From positions 736,070 to 800,069 of the forward strand of contig NZ_JQEZ01000001.1 of the NCBI RefSeq assembly GCF_000743705.1: a stretch of 64,000 nt of DNA, given 5' to 3'. The stretch comes from Ruegeria halocynthiae (lineage in GTDB: Bacteria > Pseudomonadota > Alphaproteobacteria > Rhodobacterales > Rhodobacteraceae). The notes below the pieces were generated by a model that ran no database searches, was not told the origin of the DNA, and saw only the letters and a program-made list of their open reading frames with translations. Position 1 is the first letter of the stretch, and each line of letters starts with the position of its first letter. Positions 9,522 through 18,827 of this stretch are shown here, in pieces. The translations under genes and the position numbers were made by a program.

Positions 9522-9555
9522 AAATATCCCGGGGGTGCGGGGGCAGAGCCCCCGC
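9521..9555. repeat. Dispersed roseobacter-type repeat with terminator hairpin (copy 1)
   Basis: A perfect hairpin (8-bp arms GCGGGGGC / GCCCCCGC at 9537-9544 and 9548-9555, loop AGA) adjoins a conserved arm that reads ACCCCCGGGATATTTT on the minus strand. The same hairpin-plus-GGGATATTTT design recurs at 36018-36060. It lies between convergent waaA and the M20 hydrolase gene and probably terminates both transcripts. Confidence 0.65.
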
Positions 9556-9568
9556 GTTGCCCGGATGT

Positions 9569-10732
9569 TCAACCCGCCGGCATCCGCTGTTCTACAATCT
9601 CAGCCCACCAGCTGCACCCGGCCGGAATGGCCTCATCGTTGAAATTGTACTCTGGATGATGCACGGCCGCCGTTTCACCATTCCCAACCAGAATGTACGC
9701 GCCCGGCCGTTCCTGCAGCATAAAGGCAAAATCCTCGCCGCCCATGATCAGGGGTGCATCGTCACACCCACCCGATACCGCACGCGCAACATCCGCGGCG
9801 AAATCGGTTTGCTCGTCGCTGTTCACCATCACCGGATAACCCCGGTAATAGGTCACATCTACCGCCCCTCCGAATGTCACGGCGACCCCGTCACAGATTT
9901 CCCTAATGCGCTTTTCCGCAAGATCGCGCATCTCTTCGCTCATCGTGCGGACAGTGCCCTTCATCTTGACGGTCTGGGGGATCACGTTGAACGCGGTAGA
10001 TGACGTTTCAAAGGCCGTCACAGAAACCACAACCTGATCCACCGGGTCGGCATTGCGCGCGGCGATGGTCTGCAAAGCCATAACCGCCTGTGCCGCCATC
10101 ACCGTTGTGTCCACCGTTTCATGCGGCTTTGCCGCGTGGCCACCCTTTCCCTCGAAGGTGATATCGTACTGATCCGTTGCTGCAAAAAACGCACCGGGAC
10201 GAATTGAGAAACTGCCAACCGGACGTCCCGGCCAGTTATGCATCCCATAGACTTCCTGAATACCCCAGCGATCCATCATGCCATCGTCGCACATCTCGCG
10301 ACCGCCGCCGCCGCCTTCTTCGGCGGGTTGAAAGATCACCACGGCGGTGCCGTCGAAATTCCTGGTCTCGGCAAGATACTTCGCGGCCCCCAACAACATT
10401 GCAGTATGCCCGTCGTGGCCACAGGCATGCATCGCACCATCGGTTTTCGAGGCATAGTCCAAACCGGTGGCCTCAAGTATCGGCAAGGCGTCCATATCCG
10501 CCCGCAGCCCGATCACTTTGCCGCCCGTATCGACCTTGCCCTTGATCACGCCGACAACCCCTGTTCGACCAATGCCAGTCACGACCTCATCGCAACCAAA
10601 CGCCTTCAGCTTGTCCGCCACCAGCGCGCTGGTGCGATGCGTTTCAAACAGGATTTCGGGGTTCTGGTGAATATCGCGCCGCCATTCGGTGATTTCGCCC
10701 TGCAGTTCCGCGAAGCGGTTTTTGATCGGCAT
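9569..10732 (-). CDS. M20 family amidohydrolase (hippurate hydrolase / N-acyl-amino acid amidohydrolase type)
   Basis: Product of 387 aa. The metal-site segments HACGHDGHT and PAEEGGGG are those of the M20D carboxypeptidase/amidohydrolase family (HipO, IAA-amino acid hydrolases, AbgB-like), and a dimerisation (lid) domain lies in the middle. The ATG at 10732 follows GGGAGAAGAAC, so I prefer it to the longer frame. It probably hydrolyses an N-acyl or N-aroyl amino acid in the cytoplasm; the substrate cannot be read from sequence. The MFS gene upstream on the same strand ends 68 bp away and may be co-transcribed. Confidence 0.85.
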   Translation of the reverse strand: MPIKNRFAELQGEITEWRRDIHQNPEILFETHRTSALVADKLKAFGCDEVVTGIGRTGVVGVIKGKVDTGGKVIGLRADMDALPILEATGLDYASKTDGAMHACGHDGHTAMLLGAAKYLAETRNFDGTAVVIFQPAEEGGGGGREMCDDGMMDRWGIQEVYGMHNWPGRPVGSFSIRPGAFFAATDQYDITFEGKGGHAAKPHETVDTTVMAAQAVMALQTIAARNADPVDQVVVSVTAFETSSTAFNVIPQTVKMKGTVRTMSEEMRDLAEKRIREICDGVAVTFGGAVDVTYYRGYPVMVNSDEQTDFAADVARAVSGGCDDAPLIMGGEDFAFMLQERPGAYILVGNGETAAVHHPEYNFNDEAIPAGCSWWAEIVEQRMPAG

Positions 10733-10799
10733 GTTCTTCTCCCATTTCATTATCTTGACCAGCCGCCCGGCACCCTGATCAGAACCGATGGCCACACAT

Positions 10800-11942
10800 C
10801 TAATCCAAAGATACAGGCCGCAACGTCGCGGATAACAGAACGATCAGAACGGCCAGCGGCAGCAAAGCCGTGAATGCCAGTCGTAATGTAAGCATCTCTG
10901 CCAGAATCCCAATAAGCGGCGGGCCGATCAGCAAGCCTCCGTAACCCAGCGTGGCGACACTGGCGATGGCCTGACCCGGTGGGACATGCGGGTCACTGGC
11001 CGCCCTGCTGAAGGCCAGCGGCATGATCACGGCATAGCCGACCCCCATCAAGGCAAACCCCGCCAATGCCAGCCCCGCCGCTGCGGCAGACACCACGCAG
11101 CACACGCCAAGCGCCGCGCAGACCCCGCCAAAACGCGCCGTGGCGACCGGGCCGAACCGGGCGATGGCCAGACCACCTGCCAACCGGAACGCCACCATCG
11201 TCACGGAAAAGACCGCATACCCCAGCGCCGCGACGCTTTCGGTGGCGCCGCTGACATCGCGCAGGAATATCGCGCTCCAATCCGCCACCGCGCCTTCCCC
11301 TAACGCGCCACACAACGCGGTCAGCCCCACAAGGACCAAAGCCCCCGACGGCAACGCAAAACCCGATCTGGCCGCAAGCGCGCTTTGGCGCGAGGTCCAG
11401 CGCACCCAGGACAGAGCAAGGGCAAACCCGGCCACAAGCCCGCCTGCCAACAGAAAGTGCTGCACCACCGTCAAACCCACTTGAACAGCTCCATACCCAC
11501 TAAGCGCGCCAAGGCCCGCCCCAAGGCTCCACATCGCGTGGAACGAGGACATGACCGGCTTGTCAAAGGTCTGTTCAACCTCGGCCGCCCAGGCGTTCAT
11601 GGCAACATCCATTGAGCCATGGAAAGCCCCGAACACAAACAGGCAGGCCGCCAGCGCCCAGAACCCGCCCGCCATGGCCAACAGGATCAGCGACAGCGTA
11701 TACAGCACGGCGATGATGCGGGTCAGAACCACCGCGCCGAACCGGTCGGTCAGACGCCCGGTAATCGGAAAGGAACACACTGCCCCCGCCGCCATGAACA
11801 ACAGGCCATAACCCAGCGCCTCATGTGTCAGGTCCAGCCTGTCGCGCACCGCCGGAATGCGGGACGCCCAGATCCCAAACAATGCGCCGTTAAGGATGAA
11901 CATGGCAGCAACAGCCCGCCACGCGGCCACAAGCCCGATCAC
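10800..11942 (-). CDS. MFS transporter, YbjJ-like
   Basis: Product of 380 aa, strongly hydrophobic with about 12 membrane segments. The loop GRLTDRFGA after the second segment is the MFS signature, and an early GIWASRIPAVRDRL resembles the YbjJ-like branch of uncharacterised MFS permeases. The start is a GTG at 11942 preceded by AAGGGA. The neighbouring M20 hydrolase on the same strand suggests, but does not prove, transport of its substrate or product. Confidence 0.82.
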   Translation of the reverse strand: MIGLVAAWRAVAAMFILNGALFGIWASRIPAVRDRLDLTHEALGYGLLFMAAGAVCSFPITGRLTDRFGAVVLTRIIAVLYTLSLILLAMAGGFWALAACLFVFGAFHGSMDVAMNAWAAEVEQTFDKPVMSSFHAMWSLGAGLGALSGYGAVQVGLTVVQHFLLAGGLVAGFALALSWVRWTSRQSALAARSGFALPSGALVLVGLTALCGALGEGAVADWSAIFLRDVSGATESVAALGYAVFSVTMVAFRLAGGLAIARFGPVATARFGGVCAALGVCCVVSAAAAGLALAGFALMGVGYAVIMPLAFSRAASDPHVPPGQAIASVATLGYGGLLIGPPLIGILAEMLTLRLAFTALLPLAVLIVLLSATLRPVSLD

Positions 11943-12011
11943 GGAAATCCCTTCGCACTCAACGTAAAACCCCGCTGTTTTACAGGCCGGCCGCGGTTTG
12001 GCAAATGCGGA

Positions 12012-13289
12012 TTACGCCAGTCGTTTGCGGATTCTTCGAATTGCGACCCAAACCATCAGCACCACCGGAAGGGTGACCGCCGCCGTCAGCATCCCCTTGC
12101 TGATCCCGGCCCCGGTCAACGGAAACAGCAGATAGCTGGTCAGCGAGACCGCATAGTAGCTGATCGCAACCACCGAGAGCCCCTCGACCGTGTGTTGCAG
12201 GCGTAAGGCCAGATCGGCGCGGCGGTCCATGTTTTCCAGCAACGCCTGGTTCTGCGCGCTGCGCTCAACATCGACACGTGTCCGCAACAGCTCTCCGGCG
12301 CGGATGGCCCGATCAGACAGCGCCTGCAGGCGGCGTTCGGTGGATTTCACCGTTCGAATGGCCGGATCATACCGGCGCATCATGAAATCGGCAAAGCTCT
12401 GACGGCCCTCAAACCGTTCTTCACGCATAACCTCGATCCGCTGATTCACGATGGCCTCATAGGCCCCCGTGGCCCCAAACCGGAACGCGCATTGCGCCGA
12501 AAGGGTTTCAAGCTCGATCGAGGTGGACAGCAGCTCGTGCAGCAATTCGTCGGGTTGGGCGGAATTGTCGGTCATCTGGCCCATGAGTTCGGTCAATTTC
12601 CCGTCCAACGCGCCGATGCGCGCCGCCATCTGTTTGACGCGGGCAAAACCCAGCATCGACATCGCCTTATAGGTTTCGATCTCACACAGCCGCTGAATGA
12701 TGCGGCCTGTCCTGCGCCGACCTGTTCCCTTGGTGACAAACAGCGCAAACCGCATGTGACCGGCCGGATCAATGCGGAAATCGCTGGCGCAGATGGCGGC
12801 GTCGTCCAGAACCCGCGCCACCGCAAGGCTTTCTGGTTCAAACCAATCGGTCAAAGCATCCTTGATCTCGTCATCCGCCTGATGCTCGACCACCCGGATC
12901 ATGGCCGAGGTGACCCGCTGACCCGGGCTGGCCATCAGCCAATCAGGGGGGAAGACTTCGAAATCAGCCGGGTTGAACGGGCGATCACTGACGTTCTGAA
13001 AGATCGCGGTGTAGGTCACGAATTCGGTATGCTGTTCCCATTTCAGCCAATGGCGACCGATCTGCCCGGCGTAGTGGGTTGCCTGCGGTTGCGGGTGCTG
13101 CGCACCGTGGCGATCCAGCAGATTGATCAGATGCGCCAGATCCTCGTCCCGATCCCGCGCCACGGCGGTTTCCTGCTTTTTGATGGCCAGAAAAACCACA
13201 GTACACGGCGTCGCCGCCACCGGGAAAGGCCGCGCGTGCAGTTCATTGGCCAGCGCATAGCGCAGCGGGTGGTCGTCAATGGGCGTCAT
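12012..13289 (-). CDS. DUF3422 family membrane protein
   Basis: Product of 425 aa that I recognise as DUF3422. The N-terminal part starts MTPIDDHPLRYALANELHARPF, and the LHARPF motif is typical. A long helical region (about 190-355) has coiled-coil character, and two C-terminal membrane segments (about 365-415) end in the basic IRRIRKRLA. The biochemical role is unknown. The ATG follows GGAGCCCTGC. A plausible sigma-70-like promoter lies at 13314-13341. Confidence 0.8.
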   Translation of the reverse strand: MTPIDDHPLRYALANELHARPFPVAATPCTVVFLAIKKQETAVARDRDEDLAHLINLLDRHGAQHPQPQATHYAGQIGRHWLKWEQHTEFVTYTAIFQNVSDRPFNPADFEVFPPDWLMASPGQRVTSAMIRVVEHQADDEIKDALTDWFEPESLAVARVLDDAAICASDFRIDPAGHMRFALFVTKGTGRRRTGRIIQRLCEIETYKAMSMLGFARVKQMAARIGALDGKLTELMGQMTDNSAQPDELLHELLSTSIELETLSAQCAFRFGATGAYEAIVNQRIEVMREERFEGRQSFADFMMRRYDPAIRTVKSTERRLQALSDRAIRAGELLRTRVDVERSAQNQALLENMDRRADLALRLQHTVEGLSVVAISYYAVSLTSYLLFPLTGAGISKGMLTAAVTLPVVLMVWVAIRRIRKRLA

Positions 13290-13313
13290 GCAGGGCTCCG
13301 TTTCATCCGAGGC

Positions 13314-13341
13314 ACTATACGTGACGCCAAAAATACATCAA
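13314..13341 (-). promoter_or_regulatory. Predicted promoter of the DUF3422 gene
   Basis: On the minus strand TTGATG (13341-13336) and TATAGT (13319-13314) are separated by 16 bp in an AT-rich gap, with the start codon 24 bp downstream. The -10 matches 5 of 6 consensus bases and the -35 matches 4 of 6. An alternative TTGCAT / TAAAAT pair lies further upstream. Confidence 0.35.
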
Positions 13342-13396
13342 TTCTTATTTTATTTCATACACTTAGCTGAATGCAACAGTATACAATTCCGCTATC

Positions 13397-13753
13397 TCAT
13401 TGATTTGGCTGCCACAGCTCGACCGGATTGCCCTCGGGGTCGTGAATACGGGCGAACTTGCCAATCTCACTGTCCCATTCCGCGCGGGTTTCAACGGTGA
13501 TTCCGGCGGTTTCCAGCTGAGTGATCATGGCCGCCAGATCATCGACCCGAAAGTTGATCATCCATTGCTGCTCGGCCCGCCCAAAGTAATCCGTGTCCTG
13601 CGCAAAGGGGGCAAACACTGTGTATCCTTCACGCTGCTTCCAGGGCATCGGGTCGTAGTGGTTGACCCCAAGATGCGTTTCATACCAGGCGCTCAGCGCC
13701 TTGGGGTCGCGGGCGCGGAAGAACACGCCGCCTATGCCGTTTACCTTTTCCAT
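13397..13753 (-). CDS. VOC superfamily (glyoxalase/bleomycin-resistance fold) protein
   Basis: Product of 118 aa with a vicinal-oxygen-chelate layout: VFFRARDPKALSAWYETHLG at the start and IHDPEGNPVELWQP at the end, the usual metal-ligand region with a terminal Glu. Members include dioxygenases, lyases and resistance proteins; the substrate is unknown. The ribosome binding site AAAGGAGGTGA is near-consensus, so it is probably well translated. It is transcribed away from pntB and separated from it by a terminator. Confidence 0.85.
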   Translation of the reverse strand: MEKVNGIGGVFFRARDPKALSAWYETHLGVNHYDPMPWKQREGYTVFAPFAQDTDYFGRAEQQWMINFRVDDLAAMITQLETAGITVETRAEWDSEIGKFARIHDPEGNPVELWQPNQ

Positions 13754-13785
13754 GGGTCACCTCCTTTGCGGTCAGCATACAACGA

Positions 13786-13812
13786 AAAAGGCGCCCGCAT
13801 GGGGCGCCTTTT
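13786..13812. terminator. Bidirectional rho-independent terminator downstream of pntB
   Basis: The 11-bp arms AAAAGGCGCCC (13786-13796) and GGGCGCCTTTT (13802-13812) enclose the loop GCATG, with A and T runs flanking both sides. It lies 21 bp beyond the pntB stop. Confidence 0.85.
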
Positions 13813-13832
13813 CGAGTGTTATCTTAACCGGA

Positions 13833-15287
13833 TCAGTCGATCATCGGCAGCAGCTTGTCCAGCGACTGTTTGGCGTCGCCATAGAACATGCGGGTGTTCT
13901 CTTTGAAGAACAGCGGGTTTTCGATGCCCGAATACCCGGTACCCTGACCACGTTTCGAAACAAACACCTGCTTGGCCTTCCAGCATTCCAGAACCGGCAT
14001 ACCGGCGATGGGGCTGTTGGGATCATCCTGCGCCGCAGGGTTCACGATGTCGTTCGAACCGATGACGATGGCCACATCCGTTTCGGGGAAGTCGTCGTTG
14101 ATCTCGTCCATTTCCAGAACGATGTCATACGGCACCTTTGCCTCGGCCAGCAGCACGTTCATGTGACCCGGCAGACGGCCCGCAACGGGGTGGATCGCGA
14201 AACGAACATTCTTGCCATTGGCGCGCAGTTTGCGGACCAGTTCGGACACCGATTGCTGCGCCTGCGCCACCGCCATGCCGTAACCGGGGATGATGACAAC
14301 GCTGTCGGCATCGTTCAGAGCCGCAGCCACACCGTCGGCTTCGATGGCAATCTGTTCGCCTTCGACAGCCATCTGTTCACCCTGCGGGCCACCAAAGCCA
14401 CCCAGGATCACGCTGACAAAGTGGCGGTTCATCGCCTTACACATGATGTAGGACAGGATCGCACCCGACGAGCCCACCAGCGCGCCAACCACAATCAGAA
14501 GGTCGTTGCCCATCGAGAAACCGATGGCCGCAGCCGCCCAGCCCGAGTAGCTGTTCAGCATCGACACAACCACCGGCATGTCCGCACCACCGATACCCAT
14601 GATCAGGTGATAACCGATGAACAGCGCCGCCAGCGTCATCAGGATCAGCGGGAACAGACCGCCCGAGGACGCGTACCAGATCAGACAGATCAGCGACAAA
14701 CCCGCCGCCGCCGCGTTCAGCGCGTGACCACCGGGCAGCTTGGTCGCCGCCGATGACACTTTGCCCGCCAGCTTGCCATAGGCAATGACCGAACCGGTAA
14801 AGGTGATCGCGCCGATGAAGATGCCCAGGAACAGTTCGACATGCAGGATCGCCAGCTCGGCCGAGGTCTTCTTGGCGATCAGCTTGGCAAAAGCGCCCAG
14901 ATCGGACAGGTCCGCCTCTTTCGCGCTGTCGGCAATCGCCATGACCTGCGCCACGTTGCCGATCTCGAAATGCGCGTTGAAACCAACGAACACAGCCGCC
15001 AGACCAACCAGCGAGTGCATCGCGGCCACCAGCTGCGGCATCTCGGTCATCTGCACGCGTTGTGCAACATATTGACCGATCAGGCCACCGCCCACGATCA
15101 GCAGCAGCGACAGCAGCCACAGACCGGAACCGGGGCCGACCAGCGTGGCAAAGACCGCCAGCGCCATACCGACGATGCCATACCAGACCGCGCGTTTCGC
15201 GCTTTCCTGGTTCGACAGCCCGCCGAGTGAAAGGATGAAGAGGACAGCCGCAACAACGTAGGCGGCAGTAGTGAAGCCAAATTCCAT
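13833..15287 (-). CDS. pntB: NAD(P) transhydrogenase subunit beta
   Basis: Product of 484 aa. About eight hydrophobic helices in the N-terminal two thirds (domain II proton channel) are followed by the soluble NADP(H)-binding domain III, with [14 protein letters not shown] and [16 protein letters not shown]. With PntA it couples proton re-entry to hydride transfer from NADH to NADP+ at the cytoplasmic membrane. The start is set by AAGGAGGCCGGGCAC before the ATG at 15287. It lies 13 bp after pntA, and a terminator closes the operon. Confidence 0.97.
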   Translation of the reverse strand: MEFGFTTAAYVVAAVLFILSLGGLSNQESAKRAVWYGIVGMALAVFATLVGPGSGLWLLSLLLIVGGGLIGQYVAQRVQMTEMPQLVAAMHSLVGLAAVFVGFNAHFEIGNVAQVMAIADSAKEADLSDLGAFAKLIAKKTSAELAILHVELFLGIFIGAITFTGSVIAYGKLAGKVSSAATKLPGGHALNAAAAGLSLICLIWYASSGGLFPLILMTLAALFIGYHLIMGIGGADMPVVVSMLNSYSGWAAAAIGFSMGNDLLIVVGALVGSSGAILSYIMCKAMNRHFVSVILGGFGGPQGEQMAVEGEQIAIEADGVAAALNDADSVVIIPGYGMAVAQAQQSVSELVRKLRANGKNVRFAIHPVAGRLPGHMNVLLAEAKVPYDIVLEMDEINDDFPETDVAIVIGSNDIVNPAAQDDPNSPIAGMPVLECWKAKQVFVSKRGQGTGYSGIENPLFFKENTRMFYGDAKQSLDKLLPMID

Positions 15288-15300
15288 GTGCCCGGCCTCC

Positions 15301-16872
15301 TTAAGATTTCTGGAACATGGCAAGCATGCGTCGGGTTACGAGGAAGCCGCCAACGATGTTGATCCCGGCCATGAAGACCGAAAGCGCCGCCAGCAAAATA
15401 ACGAGGAACGATCCCGATCCAATTTGCATCAGTGCCCCAACGATGATGATCGACGAGATCGCGTTGGTGATGGCCATCAGCGGGGTGTGCAAGCTGTGCG
15501 CGACGCCCCAGATCACCTGGAAGCCAATGAAAATGGCCAACACAAAGACGATGAAGTGCTGCATGAAGCTGGCCGGTGCGACCAGCCCCACCAACAGCAT
15601 CAGCGCGCCACCGACACCCAGCAAGGTGAACTGCTGCTTGGTCTGCGCCTTGAACGCTGCAATCTCTTGCGCGCGTTTTTCTTCCGGCGTCAGCTCTTTG
15701 ATTTCGACCTTCGGCTGCGCTGCAATCGCCTGAATCTTGGGCGGTGGCGGCGGGAAAGTGATCTCGCCCTCATGGGTCACGGTTGCGCCGCGGATCACGT
15801 CGTCTTCCATGTCGTGATTGATCTGGCCGTCTTTTTCCGGGGTCAGGTCGGTCATCATGTGACGAATGTTGGTCGCATACAGCGACGAAGACTGCGCCGC
15901 CATCCGGCTGGGAAAGTCGGTATAGCCGATGATGGTCACGCCATTGTCGGTCACGATCTTCTCATCCGCGACGGTCAGCTTGCAGTTGCCGCCTTTTTCA
16001 GCCGCAAGGTCAACGATGACCGAGCCCGGCTTCATGCTTTCGACCATGTCCTTGGTCCAAAGCTCGGGCGCCTCGCGGTTGGGGATCAGCGCCGTGGTGA
16101 TGACGATGTCGATTTCCGGTGCCAGTTCGCGGAACTTGGCCAGCTGTGCGTTGCGGAACTCTTCCGACTGGACCGACGCATAACCACCGGTGGCCGCACC
16201 ATCCTGCTGATCTTCTTCAAAATCCAGATAGACGAACTCGGCCCCCATGGATTCGACCTGTTCGGCCACTTCGGGGCGCACGTCGAACGCATAGGTGATC
16301 GCACCCAGCGAGGTCGAGGTCCCGATGGCGGCCAGACCGGCCACACCGGCACCGACGATCAGAACCTTGGCAGGCGGCACCTTACCGGCGGCTGTGACCT
16401 GACCGGTGAAAAAGCGGCCAAAGTTGTTACCCGCCTCGATCACCGCACGATACCCGGCGATATTGGCCATGGACGACAGCGCATCCATTTTCTGGGCGCG
16501 GGAAATACGCGGCACCATTTCCATGGCGATCACGTTGGCGCCCTTGGACTTGGCCAGTTCCATTCCCTCGGCGTTGCCCGCCGGATTGAAGAAGGAAATC
16601 AGCGTCTTGTCTTTGGTAAGGCGCTTCATCTCGGCTTCGGTCGGGATCCGGACCTTGGCAATAATGTCCGAGTTTTTCCACAGCGACGCGGCGGTCTTGA
16701 CGATCTCGACGCCTGCAGCCTCATAGGCCTCGTCCGAGAAACCGGCCGCATGGCCCGCCCCTTTTTCGATGGCGCAGTCATAGCCTAGTTTCTGCAACTG
16801 CACGGCAGAATCCGGCGTCATCGCGACCCGGTTTTCACCGTCCAATACTTCCTTTGGTGTGCCTATTTTCAC
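15301..16872 (-). CDS. pntA: NAD(P) transhydrogenase subunit alpha
   Basis: Product of 523 aa starting with GTG at 16872 (KIGTPKEV follows), preceded by AGGGGGATTGCCA. The N-terminal domain I binds NAD(H) ([18 protein letters not shown]). A linker rich in Glu and Lys leads to four C-terminal membrane helices. It is therefore the single-chain alpha subunit found in enteric bacteria, not the split alpha1/alpha2 form known from Rhodospirillum. It is the first gene of pntAB. The leader contains an inverted repeat at 16941-16963 and a small hairpin at 16893-16905. Confidence 0.96.
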   Translation of the reverse strand: MKIGTPKEVLDGENRVAMTPDSAVQLQKLGYDCAIEKGAGHAAGFSDEAYEAAGVEIVKTAASLWKNSDIIAKVRIPTEAEMKRLTKDKTLISFFNPAGNAEGMELAKSKGANVIAMEMVPRISRAQKMDALSSMANIAGYRAVIEAGNNFGRFFTGQVTAAGKVPPAKVLIVGAGVAGLAAIGTSTSLGAITYAFDVRPEVAEQVESMGAEFVYLDFEEDQQDGAATGGYASVQSEEFRNAQLAKFRELAPEIDIVITTALIPNREAPELWTKDMVESMKPGSVIVDLAAEKGGNCKLTVADEKIVTDNGVTIIGYTDFPSRMAAQSSSLYATNIRHMMTDLTPEKDGQINHDMEDDVIRGATVTHEGEITFPPPPPKIQAIAAQPKVEIKELTPEEKRAQEIAAFKAQTKQQFTLLGVGGALMLLVGLVAPASFMQHFIVFVLAIFIGFQVIWGVAHSLHTPLMAITNAISSIIIVGALMQIGSGSFLVILLAALSVFMAGINIVGGFLVTRRMLAMFQKS

Positions 16873-16940
16873 TGGCAATCCCCCTAATTCTGACTCGCTC
16901 CGAGTGGGTGGTCGGTTATGTTTGTTAAGCAAATATGTAT

Positions 16941-16963
16941 CTTGCGCAACATTATTTCGCAAG
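16941..16963. promoter_or_regulatory. Inverted repeat upstream of pntAB
   Basis: CTTGCG (16941-16946) and CGCAAG (16958-16963) face each other across 11 bp in the AT-rich region 69-91 bp upstream of the pntA GTG. The half-site spacing, about 17 bp centre to centre, suits a dimeric regulator. A second small symmetric element ACTCG-CTC-CGAGT lies at 16893-16905 in the likely leader. Confidence 0.4.
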
Positions 16964-17001
16964 CGCAGCATTCGTTACGTGGTGTCACCGCCCCATTCAT
17001 A

Positions 17002-17451
17002 CTAAATCCACCTACGTGTCTTGCGTTCGTAACGGGCGAAATCGGCGCGGAATGTGCGGCGCAGGCGGTCTTCTTCGGGCAGGATAAAACGGCGTTCCAG
17101 CACCCAGACGAAAACCGGTATAAGGATCAGGGACAACACGGCATCGAACCGCAAAATCAACCCGGCCAGGATCAGAACGTCGCCCACATAAATCGGGTTG
17201 CGGCTGCGCTTGTAGATGCCGGACTGCACCATGGCGCTGGGTGTTTCATGGGGAATGACCGTTGTCTTGTGCCGGCGAAACTCGACAATCGCCAAAGCCG
17301 CCAACAAAATGCCGCCCCCGATCAGAATACCGCTCAGCAAATCGGTAAAGCCGCTGTCCAACGACAACCCCAGCGGCAGAAATCGCGCCTGCAGCCAGGC
17401 CAGCAGTGCAAACCCAACAAGCCAGACGGGCGGTATGTCGATCCGGCGCAT
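17002..17451 (-). CDS. Isoprenylcysteine carboxyl methyltransferase-like (ICMT/PEMT) integral membrane methyltransferase
   Basis: Product of 149 aa with four or so membrane helices. The conserved core GIYKRSRNPIYVGDVLILAG and the C-terminal EEDRLRRTF...RYERKTRRWI match the SAM-binding end of ICMT/phospholipid methyltransferase relatives (the isoprenylcysteine carboxyl methyltransferase family). In bacteria the substrate is usually unknown. The ATG at 17451 follows GGGGATTGGGA and is preferred to a TTG five codons upstream. It is a single gene, divergent from kynU. Confidence 0.8.
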   Translation of the reverse strand: MRRIDIPPVWLVGFALLAWLQARFLPLGLSLDSGFTDLLSGILIGGGILLAALAIVEFRRHKTTVIPHETPSAMVQSGIYKRSRNPIYVGDVLILAGLILRFDAVLSLILIPVFVWVLERRFILPEEDRLRRTFRADFARYERKTRRWI

Positions 17452-17547
17452 TCCCAATCCCCGCAATTGACGACACGCGTGGGCATGTCGTTTCTGAACG
17501 ATGTCCTACCGCTTTCGGACCAGATTGGCAAAGTTCAGGTTGTCGCA

Positions 17548-17569
17548 TCAATGGACAGTCAATGGACAG
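17548..17569. repeat. Tandem 11-bp direct repeat upstream of kynU
   Basis: TCAATGGACAG occurs twice head to tail (17548-17558 and 17559-17569), 65 bp before the kynU start. The 11-bp period is about one helical turn, so the two units would present on the same DNA face. Confidence 0.5.
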
Positions 17570-17633
17570 GCACATATGGATCAGATAGGCCGAAGGGAAC
17601 CACCGGAACACAACACAAGGTAGTGAGTTGTTC

Positions 17634-18827
17634 ATGACCGACTTTGCCGCGACCAAAGCTATGTTCGACCTGCCCAAAGGCGTCATCTACCTTGATGGCA
17701 ACTCGCTTGGCCCGTTGCCGCGTGCCGCGGGCGCGCGGGTGAAGGATATGATGGAACAGGAATGGGGGCAGATGCTGATTACCGGCTGGAACAAGGCCGG
17801 GTGGATGGGCTTGCCGACCGGGCTGGGCGATCGCATTGGCCGGTTGATCGGCGCGGCCCCTGGTACCGTAGTGACGGGCGATACCCTGTCGATCAAGGTG
17901 TATCAGGCCGTCGCCTCGGCGCTTGAACTGCGCCCGGACCGCAAGGTCGTGCTGTCGGACAGTGGGAACTTTCCCTCGGATCTTTACATGGTGGACGGCC
18001 TGCTGCGCTCTCTCGGGTCGGACTACGAGTTACGCGTTGTTGCGCCCGAGGACGTGGCCGCACATATCACCGATGATGTTGCCGTTCTGATGTTGACCGA
18101 AGTCGACTATCGCTCGGGTCGCATCCACGACATGAAGACGCTGACCGAACTGGCGCATACCAACGGCACCCTGACCGTCTGGGATCTGGCCCATTCCGCC
18201 GGTGCGATTCCGGTGGACCTGTCTGGCTGCAATGCTGATTTCGCGGTTGGGTGCACATATAAGTACCTCAATGGCGGCCCCGGCGCCCCGGCCTTTATCT
18301 ATGTCGCTCCCCATCTGGCGGACCGCGCGCGCCCTGCCCTGTCAGGCTGGCTTGGGCACGAGACCCCTTTCGCCTTCGATCTGGAATACCGCCCCGGCGG
18401 TGGGGTTGAGAGGATGCGGGTCGGCACCCCTCCGATCATCCAGATGACCGCCCTGTCGGCGGCGATGGATATCTGGGATATGGCCGAAATGTCCGATGTG
18501 CGCGCCAAATCCATCGACCTGACCGAGCTGTTCATCGCCCGCGTCGAAGCCACCTGCCCGGATTTGCAATTGGCTAGCCCGCGTGACCCTGCGCAGCGCG
18601 GCAGCCAGGTCTCGTTTCGGTTTGCCGAAGGTTACGCCGTCATGCAGGCCCTGATCGCGCATGGAGTGATCGGAGATTTCCGCGCGCCAGAAATCATGCG
18701 CTTTGGCTTTACGCCGCTGTATATCGACGCGCAGGATGTGGAACGTGCTGTCGACATACTGGCCGATGTAATGCGAGATCGCGTGTGGGACGCACCGGAA
18801 TACATGGTGCGCCAGCGGGTTACCTGA
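17634..18827 (+). CDS. kynU: Kynureninase
   Basis: Product of 397 aa. LDGNSLGPLP at the start, VWDLAHSAGAIPVDL and GCTYKYLNGGPGAP (PLP lysine K210) are the hallmark segments of kynureninase, which splits kynurenine to anthranilate and alanine. The ATG at 17634 is preferred to a TTG two codons earlier; its ribosome binding site is poor. Neither tryptophan dioxygenase nor kynurenine formamidase is nearby, so the pathway must be completed elsewhere. Its 3' end overlaps the convergent TetR gene by 8 bp. Confidence 0.94.
   Translation: MTDFAATKAMFDLPKGVIYLDGNSLGPLPRAAGARVKDMMEQEWGQMLITGWNKAGWMGLPTGLGDRIGRLIGAAPGTVVTGDTLSIKVYQAVASALELRPDRKVVLSDSGNFPSDLYMVDGLLRSLGSDYELRVVAPEDVAAHITDDVAVLMLTEVDYRSGRIHDMKTLTELAHTNGTLTVWDLAHSAGAIPVDLSGCNADFAVGCTYKYLNGGPGAPAFIYVAPHLADRARPALSGWLGHETPFAFDLEYRPGGGVERMRVGTPPIIQMTALSAAMDIWDMAEMSDVRAKSIDLTELFIARVEATCPDLQLASPRDPAQRGSQVSFRFAEGYAVMQALIAHGVIGDFRAPEIMRFGFTPLYIDAQDVERAVDILADVMRDRVWDAPEYMVRQRVT

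Noticed and set aside
15271-16788. A 505-codon plus-strand open frame opposite pntA
   Set aside because: Antisense shadow of pntA; no known domain and biased His/Arg/Gln composition.
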